NCBI RefSeq assembly: GCF_004348685.1
Contig: NZ_SMKO01000079.1
Location: 1-40,838 of the forward strand
Length of the DNA: 40,838 nt
DNA from: Nonomuraea deserti
GTDB taxonomy: Bacteria; Actinomycetota; Actinomycetes; Streptosporangiales; Streptosporangiaceae
Direction: 5' to 3'
Of this stretch, positions 1-7,542 are shown in pieces. The notes under the pieces were generated by a model. It saw nothing but the letters and a program-made list of their open reading frames with translations. It was not told where the DNA came from and did not search any database. Every line of letters begins with the position of its first letter. Within the stretch, counting starts at the first letter, position 1. The position numbers and the translations under genes were made by a program.

Positions 1-260
1 GGCTGCACGAACGCGGGGTCGCGCTGATCGGCGCCGACACCCCTCAGGACGTTCAGCCGTCGGGGTACGAAGGCGTGTTGATGCCGGTGCACGCCGTGAG
101 CCTCGTCGCGATGGGTCTGTGGATGCTGGACAACTGCGACCTGGAGGCGTGCGCGGCGACGGCCGCCGAACTCGGCCAGTGGGACTTCCACCTCGCCGTC
201 GCGCCGGTCCGCTTCGCCGGTACGTCCGGCAGCCCGGTCAACCCGATCGCCACCTTCTGA
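1..260 (+). CDS. Cyclase-family (kynurenine formamidase-like) protein, C-terminal part
   Basis: This is the 3' end of a gene that enters from the left edge; the reading frame begins at base 3 and stops with TGA at 258-260. The 85 visible residues contain ALIGADTPQD, then MPVHAVSLVAMGLWMLDN and DLEACAATAAEL, ending FAGTSGSPVNPIATF. This is the usual tail of the metal-dependent hydrolases called the cyclase family (PF04199), where a late Asp/His-rich region and a final RF.G..GSPV.P.A segment are conserved. Members hydrolyse cyclic or amide substrates such as N-formylkynurenine, but the substrate cannot be inferred from this tail. The catalytic HxGTHxD region lies outside the window. A strong hairpin follows at 392-418. 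The family call is fairly secure; the substrate is unknown. Confidence 0.75.
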   Translation, partial: LHERGVALIGADTPQDVQPSGYEGVLMPVHAVSLVAMGLWMLDNCDLEACAATAAELGQWDFHLAVAPVRFAGTSGSPVNPIATF

Positions 261-391
261 CCGCGGTTCACGGGGGTGCGATGCCATGGAGGACCCGGCC
301 CCCACCCGGAACGCGGTCGTGGTCGGTGAGGACACGCCGTGCTGTCGGAACCGCATCTACTGAGCGCGGCGCGCGATCTGGTGCTGGACCG

Positions 392-418
392 GGCGCCATA
401 GGAATCGCCTATGGCGCC
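392..418 (+). terminator. Perfect 11-bp hairpin terminator
   Basis: Left arm GGCGCCATAGG (392-402), loop AATCG, right arm CCTATGGCGCC (408-418), followed by a moderately T-rich stretch. It probably terminates transcription from the cyclase gene. Between the cyclase stop and this hairpin (261-391) I see no convincing gene. A short open stretch at 330-401 (VLSEPHLLSAARDLVLDRAP then TAG) has coding-like composition and could be the tail of a lost gene; its stop codon lies inside the left arm. From 419 to 571 I see only the leader of the SDR gene. Confidence 0.7.
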
Positions 419-571
419 TGCTGACATTTCGTCTTTGCCTCTCGTTCTTTTCCAGGATTAGCGTGAAACAGCTCCACGAGGTGCCCGTCGCGATTCTCCG
501 AGGATTCGCGCTCTGTGCGCCCCGATTCTGCTTTGTCGAGCGGATCGACACGCTATCGAGAGGCCATTGGC

Positions 572-1063
572 ATGACCGTGGTAGAGAACGGACCGGGGAC
601 GCGAGAATTCGCGGGGAAGCGCGCCCTGGTCACGGGCGGTACTCGCGGAATCGGCGCGGCCGTCGTACGCCACCTTCTTGACGCGGGCGCCGAGGTGCTC
701 ACGACCGCCAGGTCGGCGACGAGCACGGCGCCGGAGGGGGCCGCGTTCGTGGCGGCCGACGTGCGGACACGGGCTGGAGCGCAGGCGCTCGCCGCGGCCG
801 CGCAGGACGTGCTCGGCGGGGTGGACATCGTGGTGCACAACGCGGGCGGGGCACAGCCGTACGAGGGCAGCTCGGCCATCCCCGACGAGGAGTGGCAGGA
901 CGCGCTCGACCTGAACTACCTGGCGTCGGTGCGGCTGGGCGCGCTGCTGGTGCCGGGGATGCGGGAACGGCGTTCCGGGAGGATCGTGCACATCTTCTCG
1001 GCCGCGGTCCTGTCGCCGGAGGCGACAATGTTCCTGCACTACGCGGCCGCGAAGGAGAACCGC
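572..1063 (+). pseudogene. SDR-family oxidoreductase, truncated after the catalytic YxxxK
   Basis: Starts at ATG 572 (MTVVENGPGTREFAGKRALV). It shows the Rossmann dinucleotide motif TGGTRGIG, the acidic turn VAADVR, the NAG motif (VVHNAGG), the catalytic Ser region (IVHIFSAA) and HYAAAK with the catalytic Tyr and Lys. Normal SDRs continue for roughly 90 residues after YxxxK (helix, nucleotide-binding PG motif, C-terminal strands). Here the family sequence stops abruptly near base 1063. The open frame runs on to 1426, but only because it reads antisense to a fragment of a minus-strand gene. The truncated protein lacks the substrate-binding C-terminal part and is unlikely to be active. Upstream bases 463-571 contain no better start. 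Confidence 0.75.
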
Positions 1064-1375
1064 GCCGCGCGCCTCGGCCGCCTCGACCCAGCCGTCCGGC
1101 GGCTCGGCGGCGAGATCGTCGACGAACGCCGGATTGCCGGGAGCGACGACGCCGAACACACCCGACTCCACCCTGACGCCCCAACCAGGCAGCACCCGAT
1201 CGTCGAGCATCACCCGCTCAACGGATCGCATCTCCACCAGCCCGCCGAGCAGCGCCTTGTGCAGCAATCCGCTCGACGATCCGGGATACGAATCCGCGAC
1301 GGCCGGACCCACCACCGGCCCGCTGTCGTCGAGCAACAGGAACGCCATCCCGGTGACATCGTCGAACGTGCGCAC
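1064..1375 (-). pseudogene. 5' fragment of an unidentified gene, cut at the SDR junction
   Basis: Reading leftward from a GTG at 1375, preceded by a purine-rich GGGAGGGG ribosome site, the translation begins VRTFDDVTGMAFLLLDDSGP. It continues as good coding sequence (VVGPAVADSYPGSSS, LLHKALLGGLVEMRSVERVM, VFGVVAPGNPAFVDDL) for about 100 residues. It then runs into the antisense of the SDR gene near 1063 and loses protein-like character. The strong ribosome site, the codon quality and the abrupt end suggest the 5' end of a real gene whose remainder was lost in the same event that truncated the SDR. I do not recognise the family. Confidence 0.5.
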
Positions 1376-1560
1376 GTGCCCCTCCCGAACGGTAGACGAA
1401 CCCCCCGGGCCACCAGGGGGTGCTGATCGCAGTCGGGATATGCGGTGCCTGGTGCGCCGTTGGGCTACGTATCTTAGGCGTTTGAGGACCTGTTTTCGGT
1501 GGTTCTGAGTCCTTACGCAGGCGAGGCGAGCCGCGAACGGCCGTTGCGGTCTCCCCGGGC

Positions 1561-1740
1561 TCAACGCCGGTGATAGTCGAGCGTTCCGAGGGGCCATGGC
1601 GTGGACAGCCAGGCTGTCACGGCTTCGTACAAGGGCACGTCCCGTCCGGCTCGGTCGTCCCGGACCCAGGAGGACACGTCGGCGTCGAGGCACATCCGCG
1701 CTTTTCTGCCATCGGTGAACTCTGCCAGCGGTGAACCCCG
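1561..1740 (-). pseudogene. C-terminal remnant of an unidentified protein
   Basis: On the minus strand about 57 residues before a TGA at 1561-1563 look protein-like: PLAEFTDGRKARMCLDADVS, SSWVRDDRAGRDVPLYEAV, TAWLSTPWPLGTLDYHRR. Upstream the same frame degenerates into the antisense of the hydrolase gene that starts at 1778, so no start codon or N-terminus can be assigned. Bases 1427-1560 show nothing recognisable. Family unknown. A chance open frame cannot be excluded. Confidence 0.25.
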
Positions 1741-1777
1741 GCCCGCCCGGGCTCGACGAGCACTACCGTCCAGTCTC

Positions 1778-2503
1778 ATGACTACGGTTACAACGCGCAC
1801 GGTCGAGTACCCGGCTGACGGCCTGACGATGATCGGGCACCTCGCGCTGCCCTCCGGCACCGGGCGTCGCCCCGCGGTGCTGCTCGGACCAGAGGGCCCG
1901 GGGCTCAGCGACGTCGAGCGCCGCCGAGCCGATGCGCTCGCCGAACTGGGATACGTGGCGCTGGCCTTCGACATCCACGGCGGGCGCTATTTCGCCGACC
2001 CCGAGGAGATGCTTGCCCGTTGCATGCCGCTGCTCGCCGACCCCGACCGGATGCGGGACATCGGCCACGCGGCGCTCGACGTGTTGCGCGCCGAACCGCG
2101 GACCGACCCGGACCGGATCGCCGCCGTCGGCTACGGCACCGGGGGCGCGATCGCGCTGGAGCTCGGACGCGACGGCGTCGACCTGCGCGCGATCGGGACA
2201 GTCAACGGATTGATCACCGGCCGGCCGGGCGAGGCGGCGCGCATTCGCTGCCCGGTGTGGGCCGGGGTCGGGTCGGAAGACCCGATCATGCCGCCCGCGC
2301 AACGGGACGCGTTCACCGCCGAGATGCAGGCCGCGGGCGTCGACTGGCGCCTCGTGGTCTACGGCGGCGCCCTGCACGCCTTCCACCACCCGCCGGTCGA
2401 CCAGGAGGTGCTCCCCGGCGTCGGCTACCACCCACGGCACGCGCAGCGCGCCTGGCGCGACGTCGTCGACCTGCTCGCCGAGTGCCTGCCCGTAACGGAG
2501 TGA
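1778..2503 (+). CDS. Dienelactone hydrolase-like alpha/beta-hydrolase with a missing nucleophile
   Basis: A 241-aa protein, the usual length for dienelactone hydrolase (DLH) family members, starting MTTVTTRTVEYPADG. The fold is recognisable: an early strand AVLLGPEGPGLSD, FDIHGG (residues 65-70) and DRIAAVGYGTGGAIALELG (113-131). The acid residue lies in GSEDPIMPP (Asp168) and the His in ALHAFHHP (His200). In the family the nucleophile elbow reads G-x-C-x-G-G (Cys), or Ser in relatives. Here it reads G-Y-G-T-G-G, so the nucleophile position is Gly120 with Thr121 next to it. The Asp and His are retained. Either the protein is catalytically altered or it acts as a pseudoenzyme. It stands alone between gene remnants, and its promoter cannot be defined. 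Confidence 0.8.
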   Translation: MTTVTTRTVEYPADGLTMIGHLALPSGTGRRPAVLLGPEGPGLSDVERRRADALAELGYVALAFDIHGGRYFADPEEMLARCMPLLADPDRMRDIGHAALDVLRAEPRTDPDRIAAVGYGTGGAIALELGRDGVDLRAIGTVNGLITGRPGEAARIRCPVWAGVGSEDPIMPPAQRDAFTAEMQAAGVDWRLVVYGGALHAFHHPPVDQEVLPGVGYHPRHAQRAWRDVVDLLAECLPVTE

Positions 2504-2519
2504 TCTGGTCATTCTCCGG

Positions 2520-3194
2520 TCATGCGGTGCTGTTGCGACACGCGTCCGGCGCGCGATGGCACACGAGGGGGAGTCGGCTTGTCGCGTCCAGCACCACGCG
2601 ATCCCCTAGCGGCTCGTCAAGCCTGATGACGTCGCGGCCCAGCCGGCCGGTGCCCGCGCACAGACCGGTGCCCTGATCGGGAACGTCGAGCCCCAGCACC
2701 ACCACATCGGGCGCCTCACGGACTCGCAGTCTGACATCGAGCGGCTTGCGGATGCAGGACCCGTACTCGTAGCTCACCAGCAACGTGTGTTCGTCGAGTA
2801 CCTCGAAGTCTGAGACCTCCTGATCGCCTGAACTGTGGGTGCCGACGGCGCTTCCGATGGTGCCGACTGCGTCCCGGTCGACCGCGACGTAGTCAATCGG
2901 GCCGGGCAGGTCCGAGAAGTACAGTCGCCACGCGGGCACGGTTGCCATCCCTCGGACGGTGTTCAGTCGCATGGTGGTGAAGGTTGCTCCAGTCAGGTGG
3001 TACACCTCGTCGTCAGGGAAGGTGTACTCCTCAGGCCAGGGAGACAGAGCCATCAGTGCTTCTCGCGGCCCGATCACGGGGACCCGCATCACGGACCCGT
3101 CGTCCCAGCGGATCTGCGCCTCGGCCGGGGAAGCGGGAAGTTGGCGGGCCACAACCCAGCCGTACTCCTCGTCGTGCTTGATCTTCTTGAGCAC
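2520..3194 (-). CDS. Hypothetical protein, probably 5'-extended and frameshifted
   Basis: Minus-strand frame ending in TGA at 2520. The 224 residues from GTG 3194 (VLKKIKHDEEYGWVVARQL) include PVIGPREALMALSPWPEEYT, VYHLTGATFTTMRLNTVRG and LVSYEYGSCIRKPLDVRLR. I do not recognise a family. Clear coding sequence in the same frame continues upstream of this GTG to about 3376 (DGYLALPKCARLVRRDG, AVWAWRTSGADEIWHKGF, VPVDELSAIPPQ), yet that extension has no ATG/GTG/TTG before an in-frame TGA. A neighbouring frame offers MPMDTLHFRSARGWSVEMGH at about 3375, which would fit as the true N-terminus if one base were gained or lost near 3300-3330. The gene is therefore either frameshifted or uses an atypical start. 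No signal peptide is visible. Confidence 0.55.
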   Translation of the reverse strand: MLKKIKHDEEYGWVVARQLPASPAEAQIRWDDGSVMRVPVIGPREALMALSPWPEEYTFPDDEVYHLTGATFTTMRLNTVRGMATVPAWRLYFSDLPGPIDYVAVDRDAVGTIGSAVGTHSSGDQEVSDFEVLDEHTLLVSYEYGSCIRKPLDVRLRVREAPDVVVLGLDVPDQGTGLCAGTGRLGRDVIRLDEPLGDRVVLDATSRLPLVCHRAPDACRNSTA

Positions 3195-3446
3195 CTGCGG
3201 CGGGATCGCGCTCAGCTCGTCGACCGGGACGAAACCCTTGTGCCAGATCTCGTCGGCACCGCTGGTCCGCCATGCCCAGACGGCTTGTGCGGCGTGGTCT
3301 TCGAACGCGCGCGCTCGTGGCCCATCTCGACGGACCAGCCTCGCGCACTTCGGAAGTGCAAGGTATCCATCGGCATCTGCACTCGTGCCTTTTCAAGCCC
3401 CTGTGTTCATTGCTTGCTCAATCCGACCCGACCGGCCTGACGCGCC

Positions 3447-3615
3447 CGGTTGGAGGAGATCCGGGACAACCTGCTTCGCCCGTATCGCCGAAGCCGAACG
3501 CGAAGGACGGCTCGGCGAGATCGAAGGTCTGTGAATCAGCCTCGCCGGAGCGGAGGACAAGGTTGCGCGATCGACCAGCGGAGCTCGCGGGCGATCGACC
3601 TGGGCATGCAGGGTC
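3447..3615 (+). pseudogene. Decayed recombinase/integrase-type C-terminal tail, copy A
   Basis: Pieces of one peptide appear in shifting frames: EEIRDNLL, then RIAEAEREGRLGEIEGL, a TGA, ISLAGAEDKVAR, then (another frame) IDQRSSRAIDLGM. Together they match the helical tail that I associate, with moderate certainty, with actinomycete site-specific recombinases/integrases (EIxxNLxxRIAEAEREGWLGEVEGLQVSLAGAxxK). At least two frameshifts and one stop make it a dead remnant. A second, differently decayed copy in the same orientation lies at 4985-5105, so the two bracket the MerR-methyltransferase gene. Between this copy and that gene (3616-3713) I see nothing. Confidence 0.4.
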
Positions 3616-3713
3616 ACGCCGCCGGTCCCGTCCACAGCGCCATGCCCGCTCAGCGCCGCACATGACCGGCGGGTCGTCCGGGAGCCGCCATGACGCTGAC
3701 CCTGCGGCGCGGT

Positions 3714-4829
3714 TCAAGCTATGAGCAGGCGGAGACCGAGATCTGCCGCGTCGAGGTCGGCGAGGTCGCTGTTGCGCTCGGACCACCGGCCGGAGTCGAG
3801 GTCGTCGCTGAGGCTTCGCACCGCCCGCTGCTCGGCCTGCGGCCCGACCCTCGTCCACACCGACATCGCACGGCGCACGTGATCCTCCAGATACGCCGCC
3901 GGTCGGCGCCAGTACGCCTCGAACAGGCCATCAGCGCAGTCCCACGGGATGAGCACCGGCTCAGCGCGGGCGCCGATCGCGTCGGCCATCCCGGCAAGCG
4001 AGGGAAATTTTGCGAGGACGCCGGCGAACTCGGGCAGGTAGTCGCGGGTAAGCCAGAACCGGTCCTGCCATCCGTGCTCGTCGGTGTCGAACGTGAGCAC
4101 CACCACGCGACGGGCCACGCGCCGCATCTCGCGCAGCCCCGCTATCGGGTCCCCCCAGTGGTGAACGGTGGAGACGGCCATCGCGACATCGAAGGACTGG
4201 TCCTCGAACGGCAGGCTCTCCGCGGCGGCGGCCACGCACGGCGCCGAGTCGGCAGGCCGCTGTCCCCGCATGACCGCCGATGGCTCCACCGCGGTCACGT
4301 CGCGGTCGGCAGGCTCGTAGGAGCCGGTGCCGGCCCCGACGTTCAGCACCGTCCGCGCGTCCCCGAGCGCGTCCCAGATCTGCGCGGCGATCCGCGGCTC
4401 GGTACGCCGTGTCGCAGTGTAAGCGCCGCCGATCGCGTCGTACAGGTGTGCACCGAGCATCTCCAGTTGCTCCTCCGGTGTCACCTTCAGTCCCTTCGCC
4501 CGTGCCTCAAGTTCCCTGTCGATGGCCGCCACCATGGCGTCAGCGCGATCACGCCGCTCCAGCAGCAGGCCGCGCAGTCGGCGCAGGTGCGCGACCGCGT
4601 CGGTGGACGGGTCGCCGACCAGTTCCGCGACCTCCCGCAGTCCGAAGCCCAACCGCCGATAGGCCAGCACCTCCCGCAGCAGCTCCACGTCGCCCGCCGA
4701 ATAGGCCCGGTATCCGGCCGCGGTCCGCGCCGACGGCCGGACGAGCCCGATATCGTCATAGTGATGCAGCGTGCGGACGCTCACGCCGGCCAGGTCGGCC
4801 ACGTGTCCCACGGTCCAGTGATCCTCCAC
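3714..4829 (-). CDS. MerR-type regulator fused to a class I SAM-dependent methyltransferase
   Basis: 371 aa from GTG 4829 (VEDHWTVGHVADLAG). Residues 4-70 are a MerR winged HTH (TVGHVADLAGVSVRTLHHYD, DIGLVRPSARTAAGYRAYS). Residues 80-115 form the long dimerisation helix (LRRLRGLLLERRDRADAM). KVTPEEQLEML then leads into a second domain that starts like a free-standing methyltransferase: YDAIGGAYTATRRTEPRIA, SAM-binding motif I TVLNVGAGTGSYE (160-172), acidic VEPSAVM, then AESLPFEDQSFDVAMAV and WGDPIAGLREMRRVA. It can thus be expected to bind DNA and SAM, and perhaps sense or methylate a small molecule, as MerR/TipA-type proteins carry ligand-binding C-terminal domains. The start was chosen because the promoter -10 sits only 8 bases upstream, giving a leaderless or nearly leaderless mRNA. 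The target substrate is unknown. Confidence 0.8.
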   Translation of the reverse strand: MEDHWTVGHVADLAGVSVRTLHHYDDIGLVRPSARTAAGYRAYSAGDVELLREVLAYRRLGFGLREVAELVGDPSTDAVAHLRRLRGLLLERRDRADAMVAAIDRELEARAKGLKVTPEEQLEMLGAHLYDAIGGAYTATRRTEPRIAAQIWDALGDARTVLNVGAGTGSYEPADRDVTAVEPSAVMRGQRPADSAPCVAAAAESLPFEDQSFDVAMAVSTVHHWGDPIAGLREMRRVARRVVVLTFDTDEHGWQDRFWLTRDYLPEFAGVLAKFPSLAGMADAIGARAEPVLIPWDCADGLFEAYWRRPAAYLEDHVRRAMSVWTRVGPQAEQRAVRSLSDDLDSGRWSERNSDLADLDAADLGLRLLIA

Positions 4830-4836
4830 GGCACCG

Positions 4837-4867
4837 ACTTTGCCGCCTGACGCTACGTCAGGGTCAA
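4837..4867 (-). promoter_or_regulatory. MerR-type promoter with 19-bp spacer and palindromic operator
   Basis: On the minus strand, -35 TTGACC (4862-4867) and -10 CAAAGT (4837-4842) are separated by exactly 19 bases, the over-long spacing typical of MerR-controlled promoters. The perfect inverted repeat CCTGACG-CTA-CGTCAGG (4846-4862) fills the spacer and overlaps the -35. This predicts autoregulation of the adjacent MerR-methyltransferase gene through DNA twisting. The predicted start of transcription coincides with the GTG at 4829. Confidence 0.75.
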
Positions 4868-4954
4868 GAGCCTCACTCGCGAAGCAGCGGTCCACGGCGA
4901 CTCCGCAAGGCAGAGCGATGGTCTGGATCAGAGAAGCCTGCCTGAGATGTCCCG

Positions 4955-5140
4955 ATGCTGCCAGATCCAGCACCAGCGACGCGGCTGGCAGAGATCATCA
5001 CGAATCTGCACGACCGGATACGCGAAGTCACCGAACGCGGCAGGCTCGGCGAGGTCGAAGGGCTTCAGGTGAGGCTCACCGGCGCCCATCAGAAGTTTCA
5101 GCGAACGCGGCAGCACCGCGCGCGAGCCCGAACCGTGGAT
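4955..5140 (+). pseudogene. Decayed recombinase/integrase-type C-terminal tail, copy B
   Basis: An open frame from about 4955 reads PATRLAEIITNLHDRIREV, TERGRLGEVEGLQVRLTGA, HQKFQRTRQ. This is the same tail as the remnant at 3447-3615, but with a different decay pattern: no internal stop in the core and a different end. Nothing upstream supplies the catalytic part of a recombinase. The two copies are direct repeats about 1.5 kb apart and bracket the MerR-methyltransferase gene, which suggests successive insertion or duplication events. The family identity is a memory-based guess. Confidence 0.4.
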
Positions 5141-5263
5141 CTGCCAACACCGGCGTCGGCGCCGGCTGCCCCGGATCGGGCCGGCCGCCACGTTCGACGC
5201 GGCGCTGACCGGCTTCCTGATACGTGCCCCACGCAGACCTGACCGTCGGCGAGGATGGGCGCC

Positions 5264-5580
5264 ATGCTGGAGATCAACTTTCCGACCGAATCCGACCGCG
5301 CCTGCTGGGAACTGCTGGCCCGTGGCAAAGGCACGTACTTCGGGGTCGAACGGAGCGACGACGACTACGAACGGACAAAGTCCGGTGGCGGGGTATCGCG
5401 ACGGCAATGATCGGGTGGGTGGCGCGGGACGCCAAGGAGCACGGCTTCCCAAGCCTCTACTGGAACATGTTGGAGAACGCCCCTGCTCGGGCGCTGTACG
5501 ACAAGGTGGGCAAGTTTCACAGGGGGCTCATTCTCTACACCTGCCGGCGTGACGCGAAGCAGACCTCCACTCAGCGCTGA
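5264..5580 (+). pseudogene. Chimeric remnant ending in a GNAT acetyltransferase C-terminus
   Basis: Two pieces in different frames. The first runs from ATG 5264 to TGA 5408-5410 (MLEINFPTESDRACWELLAR, GTYFGVERSDDDYERT); I do not recognise its family. The second, in another frame from about 5378 to the TGA at 5578-5580, is the end of a GNAT N-acetyltransferase: RGIATAMIGWVARDAKEHG (motif A, acetyl-CoA pyrophosphate loop), LYWNMLENAPARALYDKV (motif B) and a final strand GLILYTCRRD. The N-terminal two thirds of the GNAT domain are missing, so it cannot be active. The join may be a deletion within one gene or a fusion of two. Confidence 0.55.
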
Positions 5581-5613
5581 GGGGCGACCAAGGTCCACGA
5601 GCGGACGTGCCGG

Positions 5614-6867
5614 TCAGGCGCCGGAGTTGTCAGTGATTTCCTGTTGCGCCTGCTCGTGTTGTGAGCGTTGCGGGCGTGTCGCTGGGTGGCTTGCAGGGTC
5701 AGACTTGTACTGGCCGGGGCGGACGCGTGTGTCATTGAGGGTTTGAACGTTCAGGACGCAGGTGGCGAGGATGGCGAGGATGGCGCCGGTCCACATGGCG
5801 GCGGCGGCGCTGTCACCGGCGGCACTGATGGCGAGGCCCCCGATGGCGCTGCCGGCGACGACGCCCAAGGTGATGACGGACGTGTGCACGGTGTTGACCA
5901 GACCGCCGGCTCCGGCGACTTCGACGACGCGGGCGACGAGTGCGGGGTTCATCGTGACACCGACGAGGCCGACCACAAGCACGCCGGGCAGGGCGGCCCG
6001 GGGCAGGTGGGCGAAGAGGGCGAGGACCACCAGCGAGCCGGCCAGGGCGAGGTGACCGATGCGCAGCAGAAGTACCGCGTGACGGTCTGCGTAGCGGCCC
6101 ACCACGTTGTTGCCCAAGACGGTGCACAGGCCGTAGCCGAAGAGGATCATGGTCGTCATGTTGGAGGAAAAGCCCGCGTCATGTTCCAGCAGGGGGGTGA
6201 AGTAGGAGAATGCGCCGTAGGTTGCTCCGATGGTGAGCAGGCTGACCAGGTAGCGGCTCCACAGCCGCGGCGAGCGGAACTGCCGCAGGTCGTCGGTGGA
6301 GGTCTGCGCGGAGACGGCGGGCAGTGCGGGCAGGGTGCGCAGGTCGAGCAGGGCGATGATCAGGCCGGTGCCGCCCAGGGCGAAGAAGCTTGCCTGCCAG
6401 TTCCATGTGGTGGCGATGGCGTGGCTGATGGGCAGGCCTAGGACGGCGCCGAACATGAGGCCGTTCAGCACGATGGAGATCGACGACGCGACGCGCTCGG
6501 GCCTAGGGGCGAGGCGGGCGGCCATGGTTAGGGTGAGACCGAACACGGCGCCGCTGAGGCTCCCGGTCAGCAGGCGAAGCGCGGCGATCCACCAGTAGTT
6601 GTGCACCAGGGGCACGGACGCTTCGAGCACCGCGTAAGCGGTGACGACGCCCAGTAGCGCGCCCTTGGGCGGGACCAGGCGGAGGGTCATGACGATAAGT
6701 GGGCCGCCGATGGCCATGCCGAAGGCGTAGATCGAGATCAGCGTGCCGATCGTGGTGGTCGAGGCGCTGAGACTGCGTGCCATTTCAGGCAGCATGCCCA
6801 TCGTCTGCAGTTCGCTCATGACGACGACGAGAAGGGTGAGCATGAGCCAATAGAGAGGCCGTTTCAT
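5614..6867 (-). CDS. MFS transporter, DHA1 drug/sugar efflux type
   Basis: 417 aa from ATG 6867, preceded by a GAAAGG ribosome site; one further upstream TTG is possible. It has about 12 membrane segments, beginning LYWLMLTLLVVVMSELQTMG and continuing through IGTLISIYAFGMAIGGPLIV, LLTGSLSGAVFGLTLTMAAR and LLGVVTAYAVLEA. The pattern is that of the AraJ/YdhP-like DHA1 efflux proteins (chloramphenicol/arabinose group) in the cytoplasmic membrane, which export small molecules using the proton gradient. The hydrophilic tail after the last helix (TRVRPGQYKSDPASHPATR) is probably cytoplasmic. It lies 72 bp downstream of the TetR gene in the same direction, a usual arrangement for a repressor and its efflux pump. 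Substrate unknown. Confidence 0.85.
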   Translation of the reverse strand: MKRPLYWLMLTLLVVVMSELQTMGMLPEMARSLSASTTTIGTLISIYAFGMAIGGPLIVMTLRLVPPKGALLGVVTAYAVLEASVPLVHNYWWIAALRLLTGSLSGAVFGLTLTMAARLAPRPERVASSISIVLNGLMFGAVLGLPISHAIATTWNWQASFFALGGTGLIIALLDLRTLPALPAVSAQTSTDDLRQFRSPRLWSRYLVSLLTIGATYGAFSYFTPLLEHDAGFSSNMTTMILFGYGLCTVLGNNVVGRYADRHAVLLLRIGHLALAGSLVVLALFAHLPRAALPGVLVVGLVGVTMNPALVARVVEVAGAGGLVNTVHTSVITLGVVAGSAIGGLAISAAGDSAAAAMWTGAILAILATCVLNVQTLNDTRVRPGQYKSDPASHPATRPQRSQHEQAQQEITDNSGA

Positions 6868-6886
6868 CAAGCAATGCCTTTCTGTA

Positions 6887-6901
6887 TTTTGAAATCCAAA
6901 A
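6887..6901. promoter_or_regulatory. Candidate TetR operator between repressor and pump genes
   Basis: The inverted repeat TTTTG-AAATC-CAAAA lies in the TetR-MFS gap just upstream of the MFS ribosome site. A related but imperfect sequence, beginning TTTTGAATC when read on the minus strand (about 7566-7581), occurs upstream of the TetR start. Two similar AT-rich palindromic sites in otherwise GC-rich DNA fit an autoregulated TetR system, but the second match is weak. Confidence 0.35.
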
Positions 6902-6939
6902 CTTGGGCAGGGGAAAGGGCGGCCTGTCGCCCCCTTCGC

Positions 6940-7542
6940 TCAGGTCAGCAGGGAGCGAAGCCCGTCGAGGGCGATCCGGTGCAGAGTCTCCGGGGCGACT
7001 CCGGTCTGGGCCGTCACGCGGATGCCGGCTATGAGGGTGTTGATCAGGAGTGCGCCTTCGCTGGCCGCAGGACCGTCAGGCATGCTTCCGTCCATGCGGC
7101 CGGCCCGGATGGTGTCCTCCAGCAGGCCCAGACGCTCCTGGAGATCTCGCTCGAGAATGCGCGCGATGCGCGCATCGCGCGCCCGCAGGTCGGGATTCAT
7201 CAGGGTGTGCACGCCCATGCAGCCGGCGGCATGCCCCTCGGCGCGGGCGATACGCTCCTCATCGACGATCACGTCGATCAGCTTCCGGAGTCGTTCGGCG
7301 CCGCTGAGGGAGGCGTCGGTGAGGATGGACGCCTGGCGTGCCCGCATGGCGGACGCGTAGTGCTCAAGCGCCCGCACGAAAAGCTCATCCTTGGACGTGA
7401 ACGCGTTGTAGAGACTGCTGCGTCGCACGTCGGCTGCCTCGCAGAGCTGCTCGGTCGACGTGTCAGCGTAGCCGTGGACGCGGAACTGCGCCGCTGCGGC
7501 TTCGAGAACCACGCCTTCGTCGAAGGTTCGCGGTCTGGCCAT
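6940..7542 (-). CDS. TetR-family transcriptional repressor
   Basis: 200 aa from ATG 7542 (MARPRTFDEGVVLEAAAAQF). The N-terminal TetR HTH is complete: VLEAAAAQFRVHGYADTSTE, QLCEAADVRRSSLYNAF, TSKDELF. The C-terminal ligand domain is helical, with GCMGVHTLMNPDLRARDARI and a final GIRVTAQTGVAPETLHRIA, resembling the AcrR/YxaF-type C-terminal domains that bind hydrophobic compounds. It is transcribed toward the MFS gene 72 bp away and most likely represses that pump and itself. Upstream, 7543-7762, I see only the possible operator and no gene; a stretch MRRYSKIYLSGIGLW at 7689-7733 may be debris. Confidence 0.85.
   Translation of the reverse strand: MARPRTFDEGVVLEAAAAQFRVHGYADTSTEQLCEAADVRRSSLYNAFTSKDELFVRALEHYASAMRARQASILTDASLSGAERLRKLIDVIVDEERIARAEGHAAGCMGVHTLMNPDLRARDARIARILERDLQERLGLLEDTIRAGRMDGSMPDGPAASEGALLINTLIAGIRVTAQTGVAPETLHRIALDGLRSLLT

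Noticed and set aside
3690..4850. A 386-codon plus-strand frame opposite the MerR-methyltransferase gene
   Set aside because: It is antisense sequence without motifs. The minus strand has HTH, SAM motif I and a matching promoter.
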